DNA of 64,000 bases from Lingula anatina (taxonomy: Eukaryota; Brachiopoda; Lingulata; Lingulida; Lingulidae): positions 238,067 through 302,066 of the forward strand of contig NW_019775092.1 in assembly GCF_001039355.2 (NCBI RefSeq), read 5' to 3'. Both the position numbers and the translations under genes were made by a program. Below are positions 11,741 through 26,655 of the stretch, piece by piece (within the stretch, counting starts at the first letter, position 1; each line of letters begins with the position of its first letter). The notes beneath the pieces are model-generated. The model saw only the letters and a program-made list of their open reading frames with translations. It was not told where the DNA came from and made no database searches.

Positions 11741-13625
11741 CAAACACAATTTATCAAGCTGCGGTCAAATGTACCATCTTTCTGATTTGAGGGGTGTTTT
11801 AACGATGTTTTTAAACTGATAAGTAACATGACATGTATTTCTTTGAGTGTATCTTGCTAGGTATTTAGTTATTTAACTACAAGTTCTGCTGCTCAAGCTT
11901 GTGATAGGGATTTCTATAAAGGGGTTTTTAAAATTCGCCTTTTAAAAGTTCATTTTTATGAAAACATCTAAATAAGAATTTAATTTGAATCCAGTACCTC
12001 TACAGCATTAGTCTTAGAGATTAATTCCTGTTGATTTATACATTAGAATGGTTTTTGTTCGTTGTGTTAATTTCCTCCCATTTACATTTGAAATAACATC
12101 GAAAAAATGATTTTAAAAAGTCACGAGCACAGAGTGATTGAATTTCATGATCTTGTTGCACAAAACGCACGACATCGACATGAGAAACCCAGATCAAATT
12201 AAACAAATACAGCAGGATACATATGTTTTCTCGAAACAGGACAACATTCCATAGTTTGATATCTGGAATCCAATACGTAGGAATGACATGTTTGACTGGT
12301 GGACCCCCTTTGCTGTTGTGTTTTGTCCTTTCATTTCTTTATGAATATACTTTAAACGGAGACATATCACTCTTCAATTGTCTCAGATGTAGACCTACCC
12401 CAGTGATATCCCAGCTAGAGACGAATTAGTTTACAGCTTTGATGACTTTGTTAAAAAGAATTGCATTTTTGGGGCATTTTTTAGAAATCTATTTATTTTA
12501 TTTTTTTAAGAAGAAAGAGAGTTGCGTGTGTATGAGCTGCGCCCTCGTGCTACTTAAGACACCGTTGATAAGATATGCATTTTCATAAATGTAGAAAAAA
12601 ATATATTAAAATAAAGACAGGTTCAGTTATCATCAGAAAAAGATATTAGAACACGTTTGTCGTAACAGGAGCAGGATGTAAGAGTGTTTTATCTGATGTA
12701 TCCATTGCGTTATTTTGGTAATTTTGCTTTTATCTTGAGCCCTTAAAGTATCACCTAAGGAATAACAGAATATGCTTGAATATTCCTTTAAAAATACGGT
12801 TGCATTCACCACTGGGCCAAAAACAGGCCCTATATAAGGCGTAAATTGATTCCGTGTATCCATTCTGGTAAATACATGTATACAATGAGAAGAATAAGAC
12901 ATTTCTCATTTTCAATCAAATTTTCACTTTAAATGGAGGGGCAATTTTATCCCTTTCTCTTCTCTGGGACCCCTATTGTCATCTTTCCTCCTCTTAGTGT
13001 TCCCATGTGGTACAGGTTCCTGTATATCACCGTCAGTGACTAGTGGAGGATCCAAGAACATGGCAAGAACAATTAAACAATAAAAAAAGAGGCAAAGCCA
13101 AACTATTTCCCATCCCTGCGCCTTACAAAACGTTGTAAAAATTGATCCCGTGACGTCTATCATTTTATTTTTGATGAGAGACGCGTTGCATTTTTTCATT
13201 TTTCTTCACCCCCGACCCCCCTCCAAATAAGCAAGAACTTTGGCCCTCTGTCGAATATTGACATGTTTTTGTGTATCTCAGTAGAGTGACATAAGGATGA
13301 AAAGGACATGATGTTAAAGAGTTGCCAAATGCACCGGCTGACCTCCGGAATGTCGGTGTTGGATCATCCTTTACTCGGCGTTTGTGTTTTTACATTTCTG
13401 CCTGGGGGCTTTGGGACGCAGATGGCACATTAGCATAAAGGTGGAGTAAATGTTTTAAAAGTGGTGAGCTGACTTTTCTCACCCCTGTGATGACTTTTAA
13501 GTTTAGAGTGTGGTTATAGAACTGCTGTGTTTGATATGTGTGACCTTTGTGAATTATTGTTTACACCTAGGGAAGAGAGAGAGTGGGGGTGCAAAGTTGA
13601 TTTTATGTTTGTTTTTTATTGTTAC

Positions 13626-13627
<2 letters not shown>

Positions 13628-13661
<34 letters not shown>
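13628..13661. repeat. (GA)n microsatellite
   Basis: About 17 GA units. Confidence 0.97.
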
Positions 13662-13664
<3 letters not shown>

Positions 13665-14914
13665 ATGGGAGTAATCTGATATTATATTTTAAGGTTAGAT
13701 TTATTGTCAACAGGAATTAAAGGGAAAAAGAGCGAGAAAGAGAGACTTAACGAGTAGATCGTTCAAGAAACTTATCCCCGAGCCATCATTTAAATCCACA
13801 GATACGCTTTTGATAGCACGTTAAAACACACCATAGGAATTCCATCGCCTGTCCTATATAATCTAGATTAAAACATAATAAAATATCAAAATTAGTAATG
13901 TAATAAAATATCACAATTTGTCTGTTTATGAACTTATGAAAAAGTTTATGAAAAAGTAAACGATGTTTTGTCAACCAGATTATAATAGATTCGCCGTAGT
14001 GGTGTTGGCAAGTTTTTCATTTTTCTTCAACTCCTTCTGGTCTGGCCTCATCCATTATCTTGTCACAATTTTACTATCTATTCATGTGGAGAGAGGTTGT
14101 CACGCGAACTGCTCCGGCATCCACCAGTAGGAGAGAACGCTTTAATCCTCGGTGTCACAGTCATTTAAATGGAAGACAGAGGGTACAAAAAGCACGGAAA
14201 TTTGTTACCGTAGAGTGTCTAAGGAAGTAGACGTCTAACCCTAGACGGCTTCTAAGAACGCTAGATATTTGGTTGTTTTAATCTTGTATTGTGTGTGGCC
14301 AAGAAGTTTTTTTTTCTTAAGTCTAAAAAGTTATGAATGATGTCGGTAAAACAGAGATTTATCTCGGTTAGGGAAGGTTAGCATCTGAGTTATATGGTGG
14401 CAGCGAACACACGTTTTCACACTTCCGAGACACTTGGTTCACGCATTTCACCCTAGGAACACCGCTAGAGACCGGAACTGAGATTTATCTTCCAAGGAAT
14501 TGTCGTCTGCGTCTTTTGGTGCGGAATTTGCTAGAAAAGGGTCATCTGGTAAGTTAATGAACGCTGCATAGGTATGTATAAAAAACCCTCCTCAAGGTGC
14601 ATTTTATATGACGCTTACTGGGACAAGCAAATTATGTCCCTTTGTTTGAAAGTTAAGGGTATTTCTTTTGTTTTTATTATAATGAAACGAAGAAGCTATA
14701 TATCCCGACCTTTTTAAATATTAAGAAATGAAACAAATCATAAAAGACAATTAAAATGAGATTGCGTTTTTATATCTAACACTATATGTGTCATATGTTT
14801 CCCCTTATAAATCTTACTATAAATCCCAGGAAACAGGATGTAAAATTGACTTGAGCTTTTAAATGTGGATTTTCTTCAAGTAAAAAGATTACACTGCGAG
14901 ATTTTTAAAAACAG

Positions 14915-14918
<4 letters not shown>

Positions 14919-14947
<29 letters not shown>
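14919..14947. repeat. (GA)n microsatellite
   Basis: About 14 GA units. Confidence 0.97.
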
Positions 14948-14949
<2 letters not shown>

Positions 14950-15382
14950 CGGAGAGGGGAAGGAAGGAACTAACGCACCTACATGTGGTATCATACCACC
15001 ACACTGGACATCGGACCCTCCCCCCCCCCCCAGTCAGCGGTGGTCAGTAAAACGTGCGTGACCATCCGTCCACTGACGCGTGTCCTCTGACCGTTACCTG
15101 CTACCTAGCTTCTCCTAACGGTCGCAGGTGGTCAGTCAGCGTCCGTATTATAAATGACCATCCCTTTCGGGCCTGACCTCATGGATTACGTTTAACACCG
15201 ATCTGGCCATTCAACCGTTGGTGTTGTCCACTTATGATAGAGGGTGACATTCACTGTACCTGGTGACGCCGCTATTATTACGCCAAGTTAATGTTGGTCC
15301 AAGTTAATGTGTTTTTAATTTAGGGATTTTTTTTTTTCATTAGCTATGCTATATTTTCTGTGTGTCAGTTTCAATGAAGCGA

Positions 15383-15383
<1 letters not shown>

Positions 15384-15434
<51 letters not shown>
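15384..15434. repeat. (AAT)n trinucleotide repeat
   Basis: About 17 AAT units. On the minus strand they appear as a poly-Tyr open frame, which is an artefact. Confidence 0.97.
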
Positions 15435-18400
15435 TGGTTTATTCAACCATTGTACACATATTATAAAATACACATAAAGCGGAAATTGTTTTATTTTCTG
15501 GGGTTTCAGAAAGATCAAATAGATAGATGAAATAGAATTATATTGTACAAAGCAAAAACGGCAGAAATAAAAAGAAGGGTTAAAAGTAATTGTTGAAATT
15601 ATACTGTTTTACTACACAAAAAAGAGGCTTGGGAGAATTTTTTAAAAAGTTCATTAGCAGGGCGAATGGTATCGTTCACAATCAAATAGATTTGGCAGGC
15701 TACTGCCCACAATGGAAGCGGACACCGCCTCTGTGATAACATTTAGATCTGGAGAAAGGTGTGAGAGGCAACAGGTGCCATATCGCGGTAAACATTCTCA
15801 AAAAATTACTCCGACCGTCCATTTTCCTATGACAAGTGATTGGGTGATTTTACGGTGTATTCCAAACGTGCTCCTTTACAACACAAGAGGGATATGGGTT
15901 GTAAATGATTTTCTGTTGAACTTTTTTTCTAATGAGTACTTTCCTCTTTGACTTTGACAGACGTAGCAAAGCCCAAAGCAATTTGTCATTTATGTTAGTG
16001 TAATACAATCTTGAGTAGGCACTATTCAAATAGCCAGTGTATCAAGTCATGAGTTTATGTTAATGTCTTAATTTCTTGCATTCTAAATAAAACGGATATT
16101 AACATAAAACATACATTTTAGGCAAATCGAATATATTATCAACAGTCAAATTCATCTTTTATTTGGACACAAGAAGTTAAGCATACAAATTCAGGTAAAA
16201 TTTCAATTTCACGGATTGTTTTCCAGAAGAAGAACAAGTCATGATGGTAAAACTAATTTCACGGAAACTTCACGATAAGCTCGGGGGAACCATCACAAGC
16301 GAATTAGTTTCTTCGGGAAGTTAGCGCTGTAAACAAATTGCTGTCAGTTGTTCTGGGCGGTGCGACTATCGACCCAGAAGCACAAAACCATGTAAACTAT
16401 GCAAACCTAGCTGTGAAACCGACAAAAATTGGAGATAAGCGTTTTTTTCGCTCCGTGAGTCAACCATTAGCAAGTCAAATTACGCGGCCTGGATAGGAAG
16501 TCGTAGATTTATTCTAAAATATTGAAACATGGACGCTGTCTGACAGCTTGTTAAGTCGTGGAATTGACCTTCTCGTGCCTACAACTAAGTAGAGCCTAGA
16601 AAAGGTAAGAAAAAAATAAGGACACGCCGTCATTTTTCTCTAAATAACATTTACAATTGTGCACGAATGTAAAAACTAGCATAAAACACATTTCACTTTA
16701 AAAACATCTTCTAAAATTGCTGACGCAATGATGATTTTTATAATGTTAGTTTTTTTAAGATTAAAACTTCTAATTTTGATATTTCAGAGGACTAGGTAAG
16801 TCCCATGCACTGTTTATACACAGCTGTATCAAATGAAATGACCAGAGGCGACTAAATATACACAGTATTCACATGGTGGTCTGGTTTTTTAAAGTTCTTG
16901 TTTTTATATATATACTGTAAGTGAAGGAAGCCCGTGCACAATGCACTTACAGATACTTTTTTCTTGATGTTTTTTTCTAAATTAATGTTCAATTTACTTT
17001 TACATCTCTACTGCGTGGTTCTCACACTCTACACTGTAGCGGCGTATGGTTTATGATACTTAAAGCGCAACACCCCGAGATGAAGTAGGTCTTCATTGTT
17101 CCTCCTCTACACCAGCTATCGCTCTCTGTCACTTGAATGTTCTGAGACGCAGGGTAACTCGAGTTAACTCAACTGGCCGTCCGCCTTAAATGAACGCTCA
17201 GCTTGCGTTGCTTCGTCCCCGATCCACAGAGAGTGGGCCGTGAAGAGCATGCCAAGTCATGTTGGGAAAGTTCTTATTAAGATCTTATTCCACTTGGAGT
17301 GCAACATGATGGACGAGCAAGTGTTCCACTGAGAACAACGCCAAGCCAAAGCTATATATGTATTAATCCTAGCTTCAAAGGGAGCCGACGCGAGAAAACT
17401 TGGCCTGGAAGCGTTTGGGAGATGGTTTTTATTCTGAGAGATTGTTAATGTGTTTTATGCCGAGAAGAGGGGTGATTTTTGCAGGTACGTGCGACTTAGA
17501 CGGTTGCCAACATTATATAGATCTCCATACGAGCAGTCACATTGTTTTTAGTATTATTACAATGGGATACATAACTCAAAGTAAGAGAGAGAGAGAGAGA
17601 AGGCGAGTCAAAGCCAACATTGATTATGGTTAGCTATTTTAGTATAGATTTACTAGAGCATTGAATAGACGTAGAGACATAGTTTAAGGTCAAGCATAAC
17701 TCATAAAAAGTGTTTTCTAATTTAAAAATGAGAAACGTAACGAGGTATGTATCGTAGGCGTAAAGAGGTTTGAATATTGGTGGTAAGCTGGGTTTCTAAT
17801 GATATTCGAGTACAATAACATACAGTACATCAAAGTGCCTCAAATATTATAGAGAAATATTCTAGGTACACTGCCATCCATCTTGTGGTGTATAATTTAT
17901 GGCTTGTGTGGAAATCTTACTGAAAGATAGAATATATCATTTCACGCCGAATCTTGGAATTAAAGCCTTATGGAGAAAAAAGAGGCAGTGTATTGTACGG
18001 AAAGTAAAGAGAAATTTGCAATAAATATGTGTTGTAGAACCAAAATATGTCAATTTTGAAAAACAATTTTGAAGGAACATCGAAGTTTGGGATTAAGTAT
18101 AATAGCAAGGCACGAGGATAAATTTGAATTGGACCAAACATACGGTCTAGATACTGTATTGTGAATGACATTTTGAGGTTGACATTAAGTATTTATACAA
18201 TATATATAATTAGCAAGAATATAGAAGGTGAGATAAAAACATTCAATAGTGTATTTCGTGCCCAAATGGCGTTCCACACCTGTAAGAAAACTGCAGGTTT
18301 CCATCGTGTTTTACGTCCATCATATTCTTATTGTTATACTGATAGAAATAATACCCACTACAAGGGACGCTGATTAGTTATTTGCACTTTTTTGTGGCAG

Positions 18401-19739
18401 AGATATTGCGTATTGGTTTAGTCAGAGTTATATATGTGAATATATAGTGAAAAATCAATCTGTGACCCTGTTAGAGGGTATAGAAAAATGATGCAGCGTA
18501 CTTTGTTCATAAATTCTTAAGAAATATAAAGAAAAGAAAGAAAAAAAATTCCTCATACTTCTTTGGGAAAAATTAACAATCCTCAGATGTAATGTTCACT
18601 TCTTCTATTCCACAGGAATAGCAAAACTTTATACTGAATTTATATTTTAATATTAATGAGAAATTCAAACATTACAAGGACGTATTTCTCACAAATTTGT
18701 ATTTACTTTATGCATGCAAAATATATGGAATTCATTTTGTTGTCGGGTTCTTATTAAATTATGTTATGAGTATAACATAAAGTGTGACAAACTGAAATTA
18801 AAAAAAAAATAATATAAATAATATTATTATCATTTTTTTGGAAATTCGATCTTTTATTGTCAAATTTAATTTTATTAAAGAAAAATTTTGATAGATTATT
18901 ACATGTCTAATGGTAATGTCAAAAACCCTTTACATGAAATGTAGCCAGGTGGACATCCACTGCTCATTAGAATGTACTTATATATAAAAAAGAAAAATTA
19001 GCGAATTATAGCTCCCTTGAACCGAAAGCTGTGCGTTATGTATGTAATTTGTGATTTGAAAATAATTCTAAACATTTCACTTTACATTCATGGATTAATG
19101 CAACAGATATTTGTTTTTATTATGATAATTTCCATTTTAATGTGGCCTTGTTATAAAAAATATTATACTGAAGTTGGTGAAGTCGGAAAACGGGGGGTGG
19201 GGGGGTGGGGGGTCAAAGATGAAGTAATTGTTATAGTTCAAATATTTGTTCGAGTACCAACTCATCCCAAGAGATATGACTTAACGTGAGATTGCTGGGG
19301 AAATACTTCTATCTTTCTAAAAAATACGTTCAAAAAATGTTTTCATCAATGCACGTGAAGCAAAAAAATTTAAAGGTGTGTCATAAAGTCTTTGTTTTTC
19401 TAAAGGACGCTTCTCAGTGCTTACACTTGATGAATGTTTTAAAAACACTGTTTATTTAATTAAATGCTTGCAGTGCAGTAACATTTATAGTCTGCACGTA
19501 GTGAAAAAGAATAATTTGCTAGTTTTGATGTGATATGGTATGGCGTAAACAGGAGTCGTCTTGTTCTACCTGTGGCTTTGATAGGATACAAAAACACATA
19601 TTCATTATAGGCATGGAGAATAGGTATCTTTAGCGACAAATGTGATAATTAGTGCATTATGTGGCATACTAAAAGTGAGCAGAAAGAACACTTGAACGAA
19701 ATATTTTTATTAGATACTCTTAATGTAAAACGCGTCCTA

Positions 19740-20040
19740 AATCACACCAGCTTTTTTCTCAGCGTTAACGGAAGCGAGAGTCGACTCCCGCGGTCGCCTT
19801 GCCTCATTAGCCGCTTCATCAGTCGTTCTTAGCTACAAAATGTAATTTTGATACATATCGTTGTCGCCGGTGACAATGCTGAGTCAGGGACGGTAGGGGC
19901 GGACGCCTGGGCGGTAGACAGAAACTGAATTACAAATTACACGCGGGACGGTTATTTAATAGGCTTTGATTGGTTGAAATGAAAGTCATTAATCATCGGT
20001 GTGTATGGCGCAGAAATTAATAAATTTATTAGTGTATTAA
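19740..20040. promoter_or_regulatory. Candidate cis-regulatory module upstream of Wnt5
   Basis: A GC-richer island in AT-rich DNA. It contains a near-perfect palindrome TTGTCGCCGGTGACAA, a TGCTGAGTCA (Maf/AP-1-like) site, CTTTGAT next to ATTGG (TCF/LEF-like plus CCAAT box), and AATTAATA/ATTAATCA homeodomain-like sites, all within 300 bp and about 9 kb before the Wnt5 start codon. Short motifs occur by chance, so this is a hypothesis. Confidence 0.25.
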
Positions 20041-22938
20041 ATGTGCCTGAGGTCGAACACGGGTCGAGGATTAACCATGTCGGGAAATCTATGCCGTAGA
20101 TTATCTGTGTTTAAGTTTACTGGGAAGAAAGGTGGAACGGGTGAAAAAAAATCAACCACGCTGATGAGTAAAATTGAAACTGCGTGTATGCGGATTGATA
20201 TTGAGGCGATTCCTATTGTTCCTACAGGTTATTGGAAAATAAGGATTGATGCCGTATAGAGGAGAAAACTGAAACGAAAAAAATGCAACGTAAACTATGC
20301 AACGTGATAACATTACAACCACTTTACTACTCAGGTAGAGGAGAAAAGCTCCGCCCTGACTTCTTAAAACTATAATGACGGTAAAGACCTCATATTGATT
20401 ATCAAAACGCATGAAAGGAAGGCTGCCGTATGACCATATGGGAGTGGAATTCTGGCGGAGAAGGTTAATCAATGAAATCTGCCGAATATTTGACAGAGCA
20501 AATTAAAAGAATACGACGAACAAACGACGGCAATGTGTTTTGCGTTACGAAGCACGAGGAAGCGTATCGCTATTTTCAGTTGCATGATTCTTGGCAATGC
20601 AATAACCGAAAACCCGTGAATGTCGACTCAGTGATAACTGGTGTGCGTTTCTTATTCCACTAGCGTTGAAGCCATGCATTAAATAGATCAAGTTGTTCTT
20701 TCGCTGTTGCCCAGTTATTCTCTCTAAGTGCAAAGGTCTTTAAAAGAAAACAAACGTCCCACGACGTGAATGAAAACACTGATCACTTTCAGACCGAGGA
20801 AAATGTGGTCAACATTTTTATTACAATCAAAGCAACAAGGCGCAGGTTGTGTTGGGTTTTTTTCGCGCCTTTGGAGAGCTGGTAATTCCGAACCTGTATG
20901 TGAGAGATTTGTGTTTCCCTAACGAACAATTATACAGTTTTCTTCCACGTCTTAGTCATAAACAGCCAGATTCTTTGCTCTTGTTGTTTTCCATCATTTT
21001 ATTCATCATTAAAACATTTGGATGGAAAACGACATCGCGGAGCAAAATTGTTGATTCGCGTTACCATTTCTCTCCGTAGGGTACATACTGATCTAAACTC
21101 ACAATTAAATAAATGTCTAAAAACATTCGTTATTTATCTGAAAAAAACTTATCAAAAAAGCTGCAATTTCGTGTTCATTTCACACAGATGCGTTCAAATA
21201 TTGAAGCGCGCGTTGTCGAACATGCGTCTTTCCTTTGACCGTAATAAACACTGGCTCTTGGACCGCCTTTGTTATTACCGTCTCTCACTGATCTGGTCCG
21301 CGTTAAGTATTCTGCTAAAAGTCGTGAGATAGGAGAAAAGTGACTGCATTCTTCAAATACCCCTGGCTGTTTCGCCATAAGGGCCACATTGCCCAAAAAT
21401 TCTCGTCCTAATTTCTGTTACAGAATAAATAAAAAGCGATCCACATATTTTTTTCTTTTTGTTCGTCTCCGGGTGATACTGAACCAGTGTTAACTGCGCT
21501 ATCTTGTTTCGTTTTACTGTGTAAGAATTATGGTCTTCTCAATTTAATTTCTTTATTCCTTTTTGTTTGCGTATTTTGTCTAATCAAGATAATCAGTTTC
21601 AAGAAACGCAAGACCTTTTGGATAAATAAACCGAGAAATAATAAACAACTTTCTTCTTTTCTGATAAAATGTGTCAATAAAAAGTAATAAATAACTAAAA
21701 AGGAGATATAGCAACAACATTTAGGTTGTTGTTCTATTCAAGCGTGTTTTTATATACACATTTTGACACATATGTATTTTTAACCTTATTATAATCGTGG
21801 CATTTTGAAAACTGGTCAATTTACGCGCGTAGAATTTGAGCAAAAATTGCAAGCTCTGAAGTAGAAAAAAGAGAAGAAGAGGAAAAAAAAGAAAACACCT
21901 CGTCAGGCGAATGAAAAAAAGCTTAGACACTTTGTAGTTTTATTAAGAAGGCCGTGCGTCGTCCTCACAGTGCTAGAGCCACGCTGCCAACAAGGTCTAC
22001 ATGACGAAAACGTTTGCTTTAATTCAGCCACGTGTTTTGATAAAAATATTTTTATAAAACAGACAACCGTACTTGCACCTACCGAATCGCATAACCAACG
22101 CAGCGGTTAGAGGAATGTGACCGATGACGGGGCAAACATAAAACACGCTGAACTCACAAATGTATGGACGAAGTTGCCGAGTTGGGTTGCCGTCATTTTT
22201 TGGCTGCCGTAAAGTGAGATTGAGTGCACGTAGATAACGTAGCGACATTGGCGTCATTTTGACGTTGGAAGCAAGCGTAACTTCTAGGGTAACATCCATC
22301 TCTGATACATGTAACAGCTATTGTGGAGTGTTCCTCGATAGATATACGGTAAGGTTGCATACTGCTTATGGTGTTTATTATGGTGAAGCTTTACATGCTT
22401 ACTTTTGGAGGGTAAGATTTTTAAAAAGGAATAGCACAGAATTCTTGCATCTTTTCAGTTATTGCGGTATGTTATTAAACGTTCTTTGAATTCCCAGATG
22501 TACGTTTCCTATCTCATGAAACTGTTTGGTGATCTCTCTTATAATTGACCTCTCTAAGGGGTTTTACTTGCCAATGAGCCACCTGAATTCTGATTTCATT
22601 CTTTTAAAGATGTTTTACAAAATTTGATTCATGAAGTCATATTGCCAACATTCAACGTTGACCAGCGACAGTGACGAATCCCTTCATTTTTTCACTTTAT
22701 TCATAATTTAACTTATTAATAGCTAACAGTGGGTACAGTAGGAGTCCTTGTTTGTTCTACAGATCAGTTTGATTAGATTGCTTTGAACATTAAGTTTCGC
22801 TACAGTATGTATATAAAAAGCTTACAGATTATGTTAACAAGTGTTAAAAAGAGCAGAGGTAATATTACAACACAAAATACTGTATAGTAGGCAGCTCAGT
22901 ATATTTCACACACACGTTCTCTACCCCTCCTCTCTCTT

Positions 22939-22969
<31 letters not shown>

Positions 22970-25949
22970 GTATCAGAGTCTCACACACGCACACAGGAGA
23001 CAAAAATATCTACCGGCACCGCAGGTAACAGAGGGGGCAACCATATGCCCCAGTTTGTGTACAGTTATTAGTAGCCCCAATCTCCCCACGACTGGTTCCC
23101 ATCGAACGCACTGTCGATAACTCTTTTGTAATCGTCCTGTCTTTAAGGTGTTATTTGCGGCGATCATTATGTCCAATTTTGGGCAAAAGTTCTACTGCAG
23201 TGGTCTACTGGTTTGTTTTTTGTCCAAGTTTGATGTCTTTTAGTCACGCGATCTTGTCACGAGAGACAGGTCGACTTCTTTGGAGGGTTTTGTTTGTGAC
23301 ATTCTATTTTAAGTGTGGCTAGCTATTGCCTGTCTGTTAGGCGTCATCTTTGGTGATGTGAGGAGATAATTAGGGTTAAAGTGATCGGTTTATATGGGAG
23401 CACGTCATCCAGTGATTGACGCGTTTTTTGCATTATAAAAGAATCTCTCTCTCTTTCTCTCTCGTTAACTTAAACACACACCATATTTATTAAGTTTGTC
23501 ACTGCATCCATATTCAATGGGAGCATTCTGCGTTGCGTTGGATAAATCTACCAAATTTGAGCAGAAAAAAAGAATCCCCTGTTTCGTAAAAGTCGCATAC
23601 TGCACCCAGTCAACTCTCTTTTAAACCTTTCCCCCGCTCTGCGTGATTGTTTATGGCACGAAGTACTTCCCTTTGACCTACGCGGCGTAAACTCTCCTCA
23701 ATGATGTATTTCTCTCAAGGCTTGAAACAGGATCCAATGCAGACAAGCCTGTCATTTTTAAGGGAGGAAATCTTTTGACCTCGGAGGCGTGAAAGAACTA
23801 CGACCTCCGCGGGGGGTTAGGGCGCCAAAGTTCGAGCCTTTATTTAGCGGAGAGGTGTTCAGCGGAAATAAATTTTGAAGCATTTAATTTGTTTGGTTGT
23901 TATCTTGGTCTGCATCAACCGCACACGCAACAGCAATAGGCGGAGCTGTTATGTAAAATGAATTGCTTTACGCTAGGAAATTATCTTAATACGCCCTCTC
24001 ATTATAAAAGAAGAAACTCTTTTCAAAGCACAGGAACTTTCAAGGTGCATTTTTCATGATTGATCGATAAGAATGATGATGACACACAGGAAACTGTTAA
24101 AAAACAATTTCAAAAATATGTTAAACTACCCTTGAGTCTTTTGTGGAAATGCCTCACCTCGGAGGTAAAAAGCGTTTAGTTTCTTTAAATCGATTTACCT
24201 TTTACCACAAGCGACAATGAAAAAAAATTTCACCATAGCCAACCTTACAGAAGTTATCATATTTTACAGATGAAAGCAAAAGAAAATAAATCATAAAAGT
24301 AATCGTTAGATGAAAAAGTGTGCGTACATTTACTGAAGACGGTTTGACTTTTCTTGTATCTTCTCATATAGGCTAATTATCAATTAACAATTTTAAACTC
24401 AAGTAAGCCTATCAGTTCATTTGGTATGACTTTTACCTGTGTCATATTAGAGCCAGAATGTTTGTGTTATTCTTGGCGTATTTCGTATACTATCTACAGT
24501 CTCTCGTATCGATCAGCGCATTAATGCTGTTTAGAGATCATTGGTGCGTTTCTATACAGTCTGTAAATTCTAGTCTAGTTATGCCTCATTTTACCATCGC
24601 TGTCACAATAATTATCTAATAATAATAATAACGATGATGATGATGAAGATGTCTGCACGAGTGGATGATAAATTACACCTCACCGCAGAGAGTATTAGAC
24701 GGATAATAACAAATTATTAAGGGTTTATTCAGTTTAAATTAAAGTCCTCTTTAGTTAAATTAGGTCCCTTTCGTGGATACACCCTCATCTAGCATTGCGT
24801 CTTCAGTTGCAGTAAGTGATCAAAAAGCATGGCAGACAGTACTGGTCATAAATTATTACCAGCCACGGAAAAATGTTTTCCTTTTAACTCGCGGTACACG
24901 TAGGATGTCTTCTTAGAGGCCGTCAATCACACAGCTCGCGCCTTGACCCGCACTCGAACTGAAAAACCTGTGTATTTTTCCTTCTGGAAGTGGAATCGTT
25001 TTCCTGAGTAGCTTATGCTAAACACTTACGAACATTATGGATATTTGGACTGTAAATCCAATTTGTTTTCATTTAATTTTAAATACCCCAATAAACAATT
25101 GGCGCACTCAGAATAAGTTATACAATAGGTAATTTTCCATTTATTTCATTTTCTATTGTGTTTACACCACATACCATAAAATAAGTCATAATTTTAATGT
25201 TTCCAGCGAGTTTGATTTATTTGTCTGACAGTGTTTTTGTAATTGCTCGATTAGTGAGAAATGCTTAATAGGCAATGTGTTCATTGTATGATAATAAACA
25301 GCATGACATTATGTAATTAATTGTTTTTAAATTTTAATGTTTCAAGATTTACGTGTTTAGATTGCCAAACCAATTTCGGAGGGATAATATGTCCATACAG
25401 TGGTATTTCTACTGGGGAAATGATTATAAAGACATACGTTATACACGGTGAGGGTAATTTGTTTTGACTTCTCTAGAACACAGTAGCCGTTTCCAAGCAC
25501 TAAGTGAAATTACTGAGTTTATGTTCCACAGTTTATTTAAAAACCCAATGTACCATGGACGATTGGTAGCCAACAATTAACCTTTGGCAGTAGACAAGTT
25601 CGGGTCTGCTACCGGCGATAGTTTTGCAGACTTTTTGTGCTCAGCTCACAATACACACACACACACATTTGTGGCCGGCGTACGTCTCCCTACACCACCG
25701 CAGTTGTAAATTGTGGTGGTTCGCCGTTCAAATCCGGGGCCACCGGCGCTATCAATTAAACTTTATCAATGCACAACGAACTTCGGACGCTGTGGACCAC
25801 GAGGAGCGACCTTAGCATGAATGGGGCATTTTTTTCCTCTAGAAGTCAGCTTAAGGCAAGCATGCCTAAATGATTTCACATTGTAAGACTGTTATTCATC
25901 GGTGGTGGGATCATATCAGGATGAATGGAAACGGTAAACCAGGCGGTGG

Positions 25950-26655
25950 ATGAGAGAGCTCCGCGTCACCGATAGATGGCGACAGTGGCGCTGTGTTCTG
26001 TCCAATGACCGCGTCCTGACGTCAATATATCATCGGCTGAGCTCGCGCGAGCTGGACCACTTTCCAACTACAGAGGGCAACTCACACCACGCAGCTGCAG
26101 CGACGCCGGGAATTTTTTTTTTATTTCTTTTATGACAGCGCGTTTGATTTGATTAAAAAAATAGGTCGCATACTGTAGTTGGAGTGTTAATACAAAGTGT
26201 GCTCGTTCTCACAGTGCAGGATAGAGTTGAACCAAAAACGTACACACAGATATACAATCGAGAGCCTGTAGTACGATAGCAGTGGATTTTACAGCGTGTG
26301 GAAGGTTTACTACTCATCTGTTGACAGCAGGAGCAGTACACTAATAGAAACGCTTGGATTTAACGCCCAGGACGCCGAGATCGCACTTAACGTCAGTGAC
26401 GGACCGGACGATAATGTAAGTGGCCAGAGCGATCTCCCAAAGATCATTAAGTACTTCTGGGCACAATGCCTACTACTTAATGTCGTCTACTCTTGCCTCG
26501 ATGTTATCACAGTGCTCGTGAAGCGTTTGACTCTTTAATAGACTGATAGAGGCTGTTAACAAGGGGCCGATTTGTCCACTTGGCTGTACATCTGAGCGGC
26601 ACGGACTGGACCTCAGTGGACAATTGGACTTTACATCGCGAGCGTCATCTTGCAG
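25950..26655 (+). promoter_or_regulatory. Candidate Wnt5 promoter and noncoding first exon
   Basis: The Wnt5 start-codon exon is preceded by an acceptor-like sequence at 29131-29132, so at least one upstream 5' UTR exon is expected. This GC-richer region has CCAAT (26009 area), a TGACGTCAATATAT stretch and CpG-rich sequence. It ends at a good donor, GCAG|GTAAAC, with the intron starting at 26656. The exon end is therefore proposed at 26655. No transcript evidence is available and the exon's 5' end is not defined. Confidence 0.3.

Larger units (their letters stand above)
11741..25949. other. Long non-coding interval between FBXL14 and Wnt5
   Basis: No supported gene. Open frames are short, without domains, and not linked by convincing splice sites. 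The DNA is AT-rich with GA repeats (13628-13661, 14919-14947), an (AAT)n tract (15384-15434) and CT tracts near 22930-22970. One GC-richer, motif-dense block at about 19740-20040 is listed separately. The interval separates two divergently transcribed genes and so probably contains their upstream control elements. Confidence 0.6.

Noticed and set aside
25600-25770. Possible tRNA-derived SINE (GTTCAAATCCGG B-box-like sequence)
   Set aside because: No convincing A box at the right distance, no tail and no second copy in the window.
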